The notes below the pieces were generated by a model that worked only from the letters and a program-made list of their open reading frames with translations, did not search any database and had not been told where the DNA came from. A stretch of 64,000 nt of DNA from Chloroflexi bacterium 44-23. Lineage in GTDB: Bacteria > Chloroflexota > Anaerolineae > Anaerolineales > Anaerolineaceae. Positions within the stretch are counted from its first letter, which is position 1, and each line of letters opens with the position of its first letter. Positions 9,868 through 17,867 of the stretch are shown here, one piece after another. The stretch covers positions 62,001 through 126,000 of the forward strand of contig MKUW01000019.1 in the NCBI GenBank assembly GCA_001899005.1. Direction: 5' to 3'. The translations under genes and the position numbers were made by a program.

Positions 9868-10338
9868 ATGATCATCGAAATACTCCAAACCATTCCTTTT
9901 TACAATTTTTTGATTAAGGCCAAACAAAACACGTATGCAGCAGATGGGCCATTAATCAGGTCCAGCCGGCCTGGTTCAATCGATTTGGCATACACTGAAG
10001 AGCCTTTCCGTTATCTTGATTCTTATTTTGGCGGTTTTCAATTTATTGGTGAGGAAATGGTCTGGTATCAAGAAAAGACGGTTTGGGGAATGAATTATTT
10101 GGGGCACATATTGGTGGAAAATCCACCCGCTGATTTCGCACACTTCTTAAAATCAGCGCTTTTACAGGTTCCCCAGGAAATGCCTTACCGCGGTCCGGAG
10201 GAATTTGTAAGTGGAGATTTTTGTTACACTTGCAGCGTAGATGGTTCCATAAATTGGTTTCGAGGGAAAGAATTTGTTTTTTTCAATGGGCAAAAGATTT
10301 ACCAGCTTTATTTTCATGGCGGTGAGGTTCGGAACTGA
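9868..10338 (+). CDS. DUF5680 domain protein
   Basis: A 156-residue soluble protein that is one DUF5680 domain throughout: FLIKAKQNTYAADG, SRPGSIDLAY, YLDSYFGGFQFIGEE, MPYRGPEEFVSGDF and a C-terminal YQLYFHGG are the recurring blocks I recognise for this family. The domain occurs alone or behind an XRE-type DNA-binding domain; its function is unknown. ATG 9868 is preferred because GAGG at 9859-9862 precedes it, although the strongest ribosome site lies further upstream at 9825 in front of a mini-ORF. An N-terminal extension lost to a frameshift is possible. The next gene, an ECF sigma factor, starts 110 bases downstream on the same strand. Confidence 0.8.
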   Translation: MIIEILQTIPFYNFLIKAKQNTYAADGPLIRSSRPGSIDLAYTEEPFRYLDSYFGGFQFIGEEMVWYQEKTVWGMNYLGHILVENPPADFAHFLKSALLQVPQEMPYRGPEEFVSGDFCYTCSVDGSINWFRGKEFVFFNGQKIYQLYFHGGEVRN

Positions 10339-10447
10339 ACTGAATAAAAGTTCTTTATTTAGTTGTACCGATCTGTATTGGACCATAATTTAAAAAAACC
10401 GAATAATTTCTATCTCAACTTCGTTTAATGAGTGAGAGAGGATAAAA

Positions 10448-11011
10448 ATGTTCTGGGATACGGTGAATAATGACCAGGCAAACGAAGCTGAAACAATTGA
10501 AAAAGCAAAAAATGGTGACTTTGACGCATTTTCTGTGCTTGTATGCTCACATCGGGAGGCGGTGATGAACATGGTCTACCGGATGTGTGCAGATCAACAA
10601 TTGGCTGAGGATGCCACCCAGGAAGCATTTATCCGCTGCTGGCAGCACCTGTCACAATACCGGACCCTCTCATCCTTTCGCGCCTGGCTATATCGAATTG
10701 CTATCAATGCGGCCTATGATTTGTTGCGCCGTGAAAAAGACAACTTCAATATCGATGATTTACAAATCAGTGAGGAAAGTAAAGTGGAACAAACTGTGGA
10801 ACAACGCCAGCACAAGACGAAATTGCGACAAGCGATATTGCAGTTGCCACCTGCCAGCCGGATTGTGATAATTTTGCGCGAGTATGAGCAGCTCAGTTAC
10901 CAGGAAATTGCGGATATTCTTGATATTCCGATTGGTACAGTAATGTCCCGTTTGAATTACGCCCGCACCAGCCTGTTAAAGGAACTGGCACCACAACAGG
11001 AGGCACAATGA
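10448..11011 (+). CDS. ECF-type RNA polymerase sigma factor
   Basis: A 187-residue sigma-70 family protein with only regions 2 and 4, the ECF architecture. Region 2 (about 25-95) contains MCADQQLAEDATQEAFIRCW and FRAWLYRIAINAAYDLLRR, the core-binding and -10-recognition helices. Region 4 (about 125-180) contains LPPASRIVIILREYEQ, YQEIADILDIPIGTVMSRL, a -35-binding helix-turn-helix. GAGAGGA precedes ATG 10448. Its stop overlaps the start of the zinc-finger anti-sigma gene by four bases (ATGA), which indicates translational coupling and marks them as a cognate pair. The inducing signal is unknown. Confidence 0.95.
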   Translation: MFWDTVNNDQANEAETIEKAKNGDFDAFSVLVCSHREAVMNMVYRMCADQQLAEDATQEAFIRCWQHLSQYRTLSSFRAWLYRIAINAAYDLLRREKDNFNIDDLQISEESKVEQTVEQRQHKTKLRQAILQLPPASRIVIILREYEQLSYQEIADILDIPIGTVMSRLNYARTSLLKELAPQQEAQ

Positions 11012-11589
11012 CTCTCGATCACCCCGAATGGTTGGATGCGTATTTTGATCAGGAATTGAATCCGATTCAAACCCATATTGTCGAACAACACCTTATCTCG
11101 TGTGAGCAATGCCGGGTTTATTTGGAGGGTCGTGACAATTTGCGAAAAGAACTGCAATCACTGAGTGGCATTATCAGTTCCAAAAGCAATCAGCGCTTCC
11201 TGGATGAGATCAGGTTGCGAACACAAAGACGAGGAGTTGAAACTATTCGAATTCCTTTAGCAAAATTGCTCTGGTATCTGGTTCCGATAACATTGCTGCT
11301 GGCATTAAATGTTTTTCAAATTTATGGCTGGTTTACCGGTTTGGTTGATCTCATCCCAGGCAGCAGCCAGTTTATTGTCACAAGTCTTTTACGGCTTATA
11401 TCAGCCGCAGATGGACTTTCCTGGCTGCCGACTTTGCTCTTCCCAGGTGGTAATTTATTTGGAATTGCAGCACTTTTCCAATGGAATTTTCTTAACCAAA
11501 TTATTACTGTGGCTGCATTGGCTGTGCTTTATTGTGTGTGGATGGCTTTATGGTTATTGAAAAATCAACGCCAATCTTTAAATCTTTGA
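11008..11589 (+). CDS. Membrane anti-sigma factor with zf-HC2 zinc finger
   Basis: A 193-residue protein beginning with an anti-sigma zinc-finger: H28-x3-C32-x2-C35 in EQHLISCEQCRVYL. Several hydrophobic segments follow (around residues 85-105, 115-150 and 155-185). In this family the cytoplasmic zinc domain binds the ECF sigma factor and the membrane part relays or stabilises the signal. The four-base overlap with the upstream sigma gene supports the pairing. Signal release could be by proteolysis or conformational change; the sequence does not say. An 83-bp palindromic repeat begins nine bases after its stop and may also end the transcript. Confidence 0.9.
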   Translation: MTLDHPEWLDAYFDQELNPIQTHIVEQHLISCEQCRVYLEGRDNLRKELQSLSGIISSKSNQRFLDEIRLRTQRRGVETIRIPLAKLLWYLVPITLLLALNVFQIYGWFTGLVDLIPGSSQFIVTSLLRLISAADGLSWLPTLLFPGGNLFGIAALFQWNFLNQIITVAALAVLYCVWMALWLLKNQRQSLNL

Positions 11590-11597
11590 AAATCTTT

Positions 11598-11680
11598 CAT
11601 TTCAAAAATTAGGGGCAGAGTGTTTTTAGGCGGGCGATCGCCCGCCTAAAAACACTCCCTAACCCCGTTTTATTGAAATG
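11598..11680. repeat. Palindromic repeat element, copy 1
   Basis: An 83-bp element. The core 11618-11657 is a perfect 40-bp palindrome with half-site GAGTGTTTTTAGGCGGGC and central GATC. The outer ends are the inverted pair CATTTCAA (11598-11605) and TTGAAATG (11673-11680). Copy 2 at 22036-22118 is the same element in reverse orientation, including the less symmetric flanks (CTGCCC beside one arm, GGTTNNG beside the other). This makes it a dispersed element rather than a chance terminator, although the stem could also terminate the sigma operon. Confidence 0.85.
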
Positions 11681-11710
11681 AAACAAAATCTTTGTGCTCT
11701 GGAGGTAAGA

Positions 11711-12766
11711 ATGGACTACACAAAAATTTTAAAACGTGCCTGGCATATTTTATGGCATTACCCATCTTTGTGGGTTATTGGCTTTATTCTGGCTTTTGTA
11801 GGTGGTGGATCTTCCGGAGGGAATCCTTCCGGTCAAACTTTCTACCGCTTTAACCAGAATGACTTTCGTAACGGGAAGGGATTTCCAGATGGACGCAACG
11901 GAAACTGGCAGCGGATTATTGAGCGCATCAATACCTATATGGACACGCACTTTGGTAACATAAATGAGAGTGTAATCCTGACCTGGGCGATTGCTGCCTT
12001 TGTGGTAATCATGCTGATTGTAATTGTTTTTACCATTCTGAAATATGTTGCGTTGGCAGCTCATTTTCGCATGGTGAATAACCTGGAAGAGACCGGAAAT
12101 AAAGTGTCATGGTCGAAAGGCTTGAAAGGGGGCTGGTCCAAAGCTGCTTTTCGTTTGTGGTTGATTGATTTGGTGGTGATTATACCAACTACATTGACTA
12201 TTCTGGTTCTATTCGGCTGCGCGGCTATACCGTTTCTGCTTGGAATTGGCGCGGGTGACGCTGCCACTGCGGCAGGTATCATTGCCTCGATTGGGATCGG
12301 TATGGTTGTGTTCCTGGTGATCATCATCGCTGTCACGGTCATTAATCTCTGGCTGCGTTTTGCGCATCGAATTTGCGTTTTGGAGAATAAAGGCGTGCTG
12401 GAATCACTCAAAAATGCCTGGTTTGTATTACGGCACTCACTAAAAGATATCGCATTAACCTGGCTGATCCTGGTGGGTGTTCGCATTGCGTTTGGGATTG
12501 TGAGCATCCCGATTGTATTGGTACTGGTTGGAATAGCCGTTGCAGTTGTAGGCGGTTTAGGATTGGGAGTGTATGCGTTGGGAACGCAGATTTCGGCCGG
12601 TTTGATCATTCTGGGGGTGGTTTTGATGATCCTTTTGTTAGCTATTCCGATCACATTTGTTAGTGGCCTGGGTGAATCATTTTTTGAGAGTACCTGGACA
12701 CTGGTTTACCGTGAAATCAAATTACGCACGACTTTGGCAGCAATTCCTTCTGAAAGCGCGGTCTAA
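11711..12766 (+). CDS. Polytopic membrane protein of unknown function
   Basis: A 351-residue protein: an N-terminal helix near WHYPSLWVIGFILAFVGGG, a soluble Gly/Asn-rich loop (about 40-85), then five or six further membrane segments. Conserved-looking patches include WLRFAHRICVLE followed by a stretch near SLKNAWFVLRHSLKD, the pattern seen in large uncharacterised membrane families where a polar helix precedes an amphipathic segment. The longer frame begins at 11678 inside the repeat element, so I chose ATG 11711, which has GGAGGT just upstream. It may be co-transcribed with the sigma/anti-sigma pair and could be a target or partner, but nothing in the sequence proves that. Confidence 0.75.
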   Translation: MDYTKILKRAWHILWHYPSLWVIGFILAFVGGGSSGGNPSGQTFYRFNQNDFRNGKGFPDGRNGNWQRIIERINTYMDTHFGNINESVILTWAIAAFVVIMLIVIVFTILKYVALAAHFRMVNNLEETGNKVSWSKGLKGGWSKAAFRLWLIDLVVIIPTTLTILVLFGCAAIPFLLGIGAGDAATAAGIIASIGIGMVVFLVIIIAVTVINLWLRFAHRICVLENKGVLESLKNAWFVLRHSLKDIALTWLILVGVRIAFGIVSIPIVLVLVGIAVAVVGGLGLGVYALGTQISAGLIILGVVLMILLLAIPITFVSGLGESFFESTWTLVYREIKLRTTLAAIPSESAV

Positions 12767-12896
12767 TTTTTTTGTACGTCATTCGGAACAGGTTTTCTGT
12801 TCATTGCCTTACCGGCAATTTTTGGAACGAAGATCCATTTAATATTGAAAGAGCAGCTGCTATTGACCGGCAGCTGCTTTGGAATTTAATTTCTTA

Positions 12897-13142
12897 TTAA
12901 TCAAAAAGACTTGGTAAATTAAAAACGTAGACTAAAAAACGATCAAAGAAACTGATAGTGCCGTTATTTTTAAGCCAGATGAGTTCACTTTCTTTGACAG
13001 GAAACGCAATCGTTTCGTCAGGCAAAAAAACAGCCTCTCCAGTGAAAATATCCTGGTAGCGTTGATTTCCCCAATCAATGACAAATTGACCATTATTCGT
13101 CACCAGGAAGAACTGGCGTGGAATCGGTGTTCCTTCAGGCAT
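12897..13142 (-). CDS. Small hypothetical protein downstream of the Rrf2 gene
   Basis: An 81-residue soluble protein I do not recognise. It contains a beta-rich N-terminal half (FFLVTNNGQFVIDWGNQRYQ) and an acidic centre. It follows the Rrf2 gene on the same strand after 17 bases. There is no Shine-Dalgarno before the ATG at 13142, but on the minus strand TATAAT ends exactly six bases before it, so it could be read from a leaderless transcript starting at or near the ATG. It may equally be the last gene of an Rrf2 operon. Coding reality is likely but not certain. Confidence 0.5.
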   Translation of the reverse strand: MPEGTPIPRQFFLVTNNGQFVIDWGNQRYQDIFTGEAVFLPDETIAFPVKESELIWLKNNGTISFFDRFLVYVFNLPSLFD

Positions 13143-13159
13143 TATAAAATTATACTCGA

Positions 13160-13573
13160 TTAAGCTGTTACGGGCGTATTAATTAATTGCGAAAATTTTG
13201 TCTCTTGCAATTTTTTCACCAGTTCGGCCTGGGCATCATACCAAATCGGCTGAAAAGCGCAATCTTCCCCAAACTGGCAGCCATCCTTACTGGTGGCGCA
13301 CTCGTTCAAAGAGATTGGCCCATCAATAGCTTCAATGACATCTAAGACCGAGATCTCATCGACGGAATGTGCCAATGAGACCCCGCCGCGTGCTCCGCGG
13401 GATGTGTAAATCAAACCGGCAATCGATAATTGTGAGATGATTTTTGCCAAAAAAGAAGGTGGAATTTGCTCGCTCTCGGCAATCTGGCTGGTAGCTGTCC
13501 TTTTGTCCTTATCAGCCTTTGCTAAGAACAACATTGCTCGCAGTGCATAATCAGCTTGTCTTGTTATTTGCAT
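13160..13573 (-). CDS. Rrf2-family transcriptional regulator, probably Fe-S binding
   Basis: A 137-residue winged-helix protein with the typical Rrf2 start (MQITRQADYALRAMLFLA), the helix-turn-helix region QIAESEQIPPSFLAKIISQL and the wing SRGARGGVSLA. Three cysteines in a loop (C-A-T-S-K-D-G-C-Q-F-G-E-D-C, near residues 100-113) match the cluster-ligand pattern of IscR/NsrR-like members, so it probably senses iron-sulfur, nitrosative or redox status. AAAGGA precedes the ATG at 13573. Its targets are not evident here. The only co-directional neighbour is the small ORF at 12897-13142. Confidence 0.9.
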   Translation of the reverse strand: MQITRQADYALRAMLFLAKADKDKRTATSQIAESEQIPPSFLAKIISQLSIAGLIYTSRGARGGVSLAHSVDEISVLDVIEAIDGPISLNECATSKDGCQFGEDCAFQPIWYDAQAELVKKLQETKFSQLINTPVTA

Positions 13574-13834
13574 GGTTCAGTCCTTTAATTGTCATTTAGG
13601 GTAAAAATTGTCTATATTATACCTATGAGTGTATTGTACAATATTTATATAAACAAGTGAATATGATCATCCTTGATAAATGACATTTATTAACGATTAA
13701 GCAATTATATTGTATTTTTGACCAACTTGAATGGATTTGTCTAATTTATTAATACTTTTGCTAAAAACTCGCCCAAAGAATCATTTTACCCGCTGCTGGC
13801 GGGTGAGAACTCAAAATCTTACAGCCGAGTTTCC

Positions 13835-13863
13835 TCGACACGAGTCCTTTGCCTGAGTATAAT
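13835..13863 (+). promoter_or_regulatory. Promoter for the thioesterase gene, predicted leaderless
   Basis: TCGACA (13835-13840), a 17-base spacer and TATAAT (13858-13863) form a good sigma-70-like promoter. The -10 box ends six bases before ATG 13870, so transcription should begin at or within a base or two of the start codon. No Shine-Dalgarno is present. Confidence 0.65.
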
Positions 13864-13869
13864 CCTGGT

Positions 13870-14292
13870 ATGAACGAATTTGTATTTTCAGTACCTATTG
13901 TCGTCCGCTATGGTGATCTGGATCCGCAGTGGCATGTCAATAATGCCCGTTATCTGACCTATCTGGAACAAGCGCGCCTGGCTTACTTGATGCATCTTGG
14001 TCTGTTTGATGGCGAAAATTTTTTTGATATCAATCTGATTGTTGCTGATATTCATATAACTTACCGGGCTTCCATCACTCTAAAACAGGATGTAAGAGTA
14101 TGGATCAAGACCCAGACGATTGGGAATAAAAGCCTGACCTTTGTTTACGAAATACGAGATGAGAAAAGCGGACAGGTCCTATCGACAGCTGAATCGGTTA
14201 TGGTAGCCTACGATTATCATCAGCATAAGACCATTCCCGTCTCTTCAGAATGGCGCCAGGCAATTTCGAAATTAGAAGGAAAACAGTTTTAA
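13870..14292 (+). CDS. Hotdog-fold acyl-CoA thioesterase (4-hydroxybenzoyl-CoA thioesterase type)
   Basis: A 140-residue protein with the signature VRYGDLDPQWHVNNARYLTYLEQARLAYL. The Asp and the following H-V-N-N-A-R-Y helix are the catalytic region of the 4HBT/YbgC/FadM-like hotdog thioesterases, which hydrolyse acyl-CoA or acyl-ACP thioesters. The acyl substrate cannot be inferred. I chose ATG 13870 over the in-frame upstream codon at 13849 because a well-formed -10 box sits at 13858-13863, which makes the upstream start untranscribable. The transcript is then leaderless. The M42 peptidase gene follows 39 bases after its stop. Confidence 0.9.
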   Translation: MNEFVFSVPIVVRYGDLDPQWHVNNARYLTYLEQARLAYLMHLGLFDGENFFDINLIVADIHITYRASITLKQDVRVWIKTQTIGNKSLTFVYEIRDEKSGQVLSTAESVMVAYDYHQHKTIPVSSEWRQAISKLEGKQF

Positions 14293-14331
14293 GATAAAGA
14301 AATCACAGCAGAGTTTTTGAAAGGGACTATT

Positions 14332-15378
14332 ATGAAACTACCTGCAGTCGATATGGATTTTTTGGTAAGATTCTTAACGGATTTGCTTAATATTCCCAGC
14401 CCAACCGGGTTTTCACACCTGGCAATTGATTTTGTTGAGCAAACACTGCAGCCTTTCCCTGCTGTATCCTGCCGGCGCACGCATAAAGGCGGCCTCTTGG
14501 TGCGTTGGGATGGCGAAAGCGCAGACCATCCGCGGGCGTTAACTGCCCATGTGGATACTCTGGGTGCTTTGGTCAAGGAGATTAAACCAAATGGCCGGTT
14601 GAAACTCAGCAAGCTTGGCGGATTTGCCTGGAATACTGTCGAAGGAGAAGGCTGCACGATTTTCAAATTTGATGGGGGTTGTGAGCGTGGTAGTATCCTC
14701 TTCTGCAAACCCTCAGTGCATGTGCATGGCCAAGTCGTAGGGGATACAAAACGTGAGGACGCCAACATCGAAGTTCGGCTGGATTTTGATACCAGTACTG
14801 CCGAAGAAACCTTGGCTGCGGGCATTTCTGTGGGGGATTATGTCGTCTTTGATGCACGGGTAGAAGTGACCAATGGTTACATCCGCAGCCGGCATTTGGA
14901 TGACAAAGCCTGCGTCGCCAACCTTGTATCTGCGGTTAAAAGTATGAGTGACGCCGGAATAAAACCTGCCCAAACCACCTACTTGCTGATCAGCAATTTT
15001 GAAGAGGTTGGGCATGGAGCATCCAGCGGAATTCCGGCTGAAGTGGAGGAACTACTCGCTGTTGACATGGCTGCCATTGGTGAAGGGCAAACTTCAGATG
15101 AGCATTTCGCATCCATCTGTGTTAAAGATTCAGGCGGGCCGTACCATCATGGCTTTAGCAGCCAACTGCGTCGATTGGCTGATCGTTATCAGATTCCCTA
15201 CAAAGTAGATATTTACACCCATTACGGCTCGGATGGGGGCGCTTTCTTGAGGGCGGGCGGAGATGTGCGCGTAGCACTGATTGGCCCCGGAGTGGATGCT
15301 TCTCATAATTATGAGCGTACCCATCTGGATGGTCTGCTGGCGACGACCCAGTGGGTGATGGCCTATTTGATGGAGTGA
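14332..15378 (+). CDS. M42-family metallopeptidase (glutamyl aminopeptidase / FrvX-like)
   Basis: A 348-residue cytosolic peptidase. Metal and catalytic motifs in order: A-H-V-D-T (first metal His/Asp), R-H-L-D-D-K-A (bridging Asp), N-F-E-E-V-G-H-G (catalytic base and metal Glu), L-A-V-D-M-A (Asp) and S-H-N-Y-E-R-T-H (final His). This order is diagnostic of the M42 co-catalytic di-metal aminopeptidases, which form large dodecameric shells and trim peptides. GAAAGGG before ATG 14332 decides the start; the upstream TTG at 14317 was not used. It is likely co-transcribed with the thioesterase gene, but no common pathway is obvious. Confidence 0.92.
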   Translation: MKLPAVDMDFLVRFLTDLLNIPSPTGFSHLAIDFVEQTLQPFPAVSCRRTHKGGLLVRWDGESADHPRALTAHVDTLGALVKEIKPNGRLKLSKLGGFAWNTVEGEGCTIFKFDGGCERGSILFCKPSVHVHGQVVGDTKREDANIEVRLDFDTSTAEETLAAGISVGDYVVFDARVEVTNGYIRSRHLDDKACVANLVSAVKSMSDAGIKPAQTTYLLISNFEEVGHGASSGIPAEVEELLAVDMAAIGEGQTSDEHFASICVKDSGGPYHHGFSSQLRRLADRYQIPYKVDIYTHYGSDGGAFLRAGGDVRVALIGPGVDASHNYERTHLDGLLATTQWVMAYLME

Positions 15379-15665
15379 GAAATTCCTGCCAGATCACTGT
15401 AATATTTCAAATATCTAGAATCAAACAAAATAAAAGAAGATGAATTCTTAAATGCAACATGATTTGCAAAAAATGATCAAAAAGTGGCGGGAATTAATAC
15501 TGGGAGTTTTTGAATACCGCGACATAATTAAGAATTCTGAAGCATGAGCGTTAATACAAGTTTCTTCAATTCGTAAATTCTGATATCTTATTGGCATCAT
15601 TCTCCTAAAAGGGGAAACATCCTCGAGGGTGGCTAAAAAAATGGATTCATAGAAATGGCGTTTAT

Positions 15666-16532
15666 ATGTGGATTTATGATTTCTTGATTTTTTATCAAAG
15701 CGGAACATTAATCATCAATGGTATTTCTCCATACCAGGTTTTTGATTTTAACAGTCCAATTTTTCTGGCTTTATTTTTTGCTCCTTTTTCACTGCTTCCA
15801 GCCCGGGCGGCTTATGGCGTCTATCTTCTTGCAAATATCTTCTTGGCGTGGAAGTTATTGGGGAAGAAAATAATCTGGGCGTTTCTATTTTTTCCCTTTT
15901 TATTCAGTTTATTTGTTGGACAAATCGATTTTCTTCTCGCTGCGTTATTATTAATTGGGTCGCCTTGGGCTTTGGGTTTGGCATTAATAAAGCCACAAGT
16001 CGCAATTGTGGTAGTTCCATGGTTGATTATGCAATATAAGAAATCTGATTTTTTAAAAGGGTTAATATCAGTTTTAGTTTTCATTGGCATCAGTTTCATT
16101 GTTCAACCAAGTTGGGTCTCCGAATGGCTTTCAACCAAACCGGAATTTGACTTTTATTCAATGCACGCCTCAAATTTCTACTGGCTTATCCCAATGAATT
16201 TGATTCAACTGAGAGCCAAGCTCGCAATGATTTTGCCTTTTATAATCCTTCCTTTGGGTTTTCTATTGGCAAATCGTAAACTTTCGTGGACTGTACTTCA
16301 TTTGTTTGCTCCTTTAACAAATATATATTCTTCATCGGTCTTACTTGAATGGATCGGACCCATAGAGTGCCTTATTTCCTGGCTAGCTGTATTGATTGTG
16401 AAAGGAAATATCCACACAGGTATGCCTTTGTTTTTCGTGGGGATCAGCATTCTAGTGCGAGAAGCTTTCCAAATGAAAAAGGAAAACCAATCACCCCGCT
16501 CGCTTTTTGTTAGTTTTATGAATAAACCATGA
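15666..16532 (+). CDS. GT87-like (DUF2029) membrane glycosyltransferase-like protein, short
   Basis: A 288-residue membrane protein with about eight hydrophobic segments. The N-terminus YDFLIFYQSGTLIINGISPYQ followed by LFFAPFSLLPARAAYG, and the later IKPQVAIVVVPWL, are the DUF2029/GT87 pattern (acidic residue at the membrane face, G-x-x-P-Y, then K-P-Q). Members transfer sugars from polyprenyl phosphate donors, for example mannose or arabinose. The family usually has around 400 residues and a membrane helix before the acidic motif; here the protein starts right at it, so it may be N-terminally truncated or start at an unrecognised codon. It overlaps the next gene by four bases. Confidence 0.65.
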   Translation: MWIYDFLIFYQSGTLIINGISPYQVFDFNSPIFLALFFAPFSLLPARAAYGVYLLANIFLAWKLLGKKIIWAFLFFPFLFSLFVGQIDFLLAALLLIGSPWALGLALIKPQVAIVVVPWLIMQYKKSDFLKGLISVLVFIGISFIVQPSWVSEWLSTKPEFDFYSMHASNFYWLIPMNLIQLRAKLAMILPFIILPLGFLLANRKLSWTVLHLFAPLTNIYSSSVLLEWIGPIECLISWLAVLIVKGNIHTGMPLFFVGISILVREAFQMKKENQSPRSLFVSFMNKP

Positions 16533-17650
16533 ATATCGCAAAGACATTCTTCATCTTTAAGAGACTGGCGAAACCCTGGATGATCACGGCAATTATTGCT
16601 ACCGGATACTGCCTTTTGGTGCTTGCACAACATTCCTGGGATCCGATGTCATTTGTTCTACCAGGCTCTCAATTTAGTGGCGGTCTTAGCGAACTGGTAA
16701 TGGGCTATGACGGCCAGTTCGCTTATCAAATTGCGGTTAATCCTGCGGATGCTGCCCCGTTCTTAGATGTACCGGCCTACCGCTATCAGCGTATTCTATA
16801 CCCGATTCTCACATATATTGTCTCATTAGGAAATAAGGAAACCATCCCCTGGATGTTAATTGTGATAAATCTCCTCAGCTTGGTGGCGGGCACGTTGGCA
16901 ACCGAGAAAATATTGAAGGATCATGGTTTCTCCCGCTGGTATGCAATCGTGTATGGTTTATTTGCTGGCCTTCTGATTTCATTGCGCCTTGATTTAACGG
17001 AGCCGCTGGCTTTCGCGTTAGTGCAATGGGGAGTATTGTTAATAGGGCGCGGAAAAATTTGGCGGGGTTTGCCCTTATTTGCCCTGGCTGCACTCGGACG
17101 TGAATTAACCGTTACTTTCAGCTTCGCCTGTTTTCTCTACCTTTTTTTCAACCGTCGCCGAATTACCAGTGTTTTGTGGGGGTTTTTGTCCATTTTGCCT
17201 TTTGGATTGTGGCAGGTTTTTTTACGGGTATGGTTGGGAGAGTGGGGAATCCGATCTGGCGGGAATGCGGCTTCACCATTCGAAGTAATTCCGTTTCGTG
17301 GTTTATGGCGAATACCAGTAACCGACACATATATCGGGTTATTCCTTATAGTGATAGTTGTCTTAATCGCTTTGCTACCGGCAGCCATCTCCATATTTGT
17401 TAGCGCTCGTAAGCTGTTTCGCGGTTATTTTGGATTCGGAGTCTTCATTTTGTTAATCAACGCGCTTCTTTTTCCATTTCTGCCGACTTCCAATTTGTTG
17501 AATATGGCCGGTTTGGTGCGGACAACCATCGGACTAATGATTGCTGTACTCGACTATGGGGCACTGGAGCAATCCAAAAGAGCACTCAATTATGCCCAGC
17601 TATGGCTGTTATTGTTGTTATTTGGCGAGGGATTGATTGCTTATTATTGA
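16529..17650 (+). CDS. GT-C-like polytopic membrane protein
   Basis: A 373-residue protein with about ten membrane segments. The first large external loop contains MGYDGQFAYQIAVNP, an aspartate-bearing Y-D-G-Q-F-x-Y motif shared by many uncharacterised GT-C fold glycosyltransferases, where the acidic residue coordinates the lipid-linked donor. An LGRELTV-like patch follows near residue 190. Translation is probably coupled to the GT87-like gene through the ATGA overlap at 16529-16532. Together they may decorate a surface glycan or lipid. The exact family was not recognised. Confidence 0.65.
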   Translation: MNIAKTFFIFKRLAKPWMITAIIATGYCLLVLAQHSWDPMSFVLPGSQFSGGLSELVMGYDGQFAYQIAVNPADAAPFLDVPAYRYQRILYPILTYIVSLGNKETIPWMLIVINLLSLVAGTLATEKILKDHGFSRWYAIVYGLFAGLLISLRLDLTEPLAFALVQWGVLLIGRGKIWRGLPLFALAALGRELTVTFSFACFLYLFFNRRRITSVLWGFLSILPFGLWQVFLRVWLGEWGIRSGGNAASPFEVIPFRGLWRIPVTDTYIGLFLIVIVVLIALLPAAISIFVSARKLFRGYFGFGVFILLINALLFPFLPTSNLLNMAGLVRTTIGLMIAVLDYGALEQSKRALNYAQLWLLLLLFGEGLIAYY

Positions 17651-17867
17651 TTCTCTGGCGATTCATGGTAAGTCAGACGCCAAAGACAATAAAAGAAAAA
17701 CGTTTTCCGCCGCCGAGGAGAATGTAATCATAAAAATTAGCTGATCCAGTACGTAAAGTTGAACAATTTATTATCAGATCGAGGACCTGTTCTTGTATTC
17801 TTAGTATCCATTTCCCTTTTCCAAACATTTATTTGATTTTTTACTTAATGGTTGGTGTGATAAAGTT

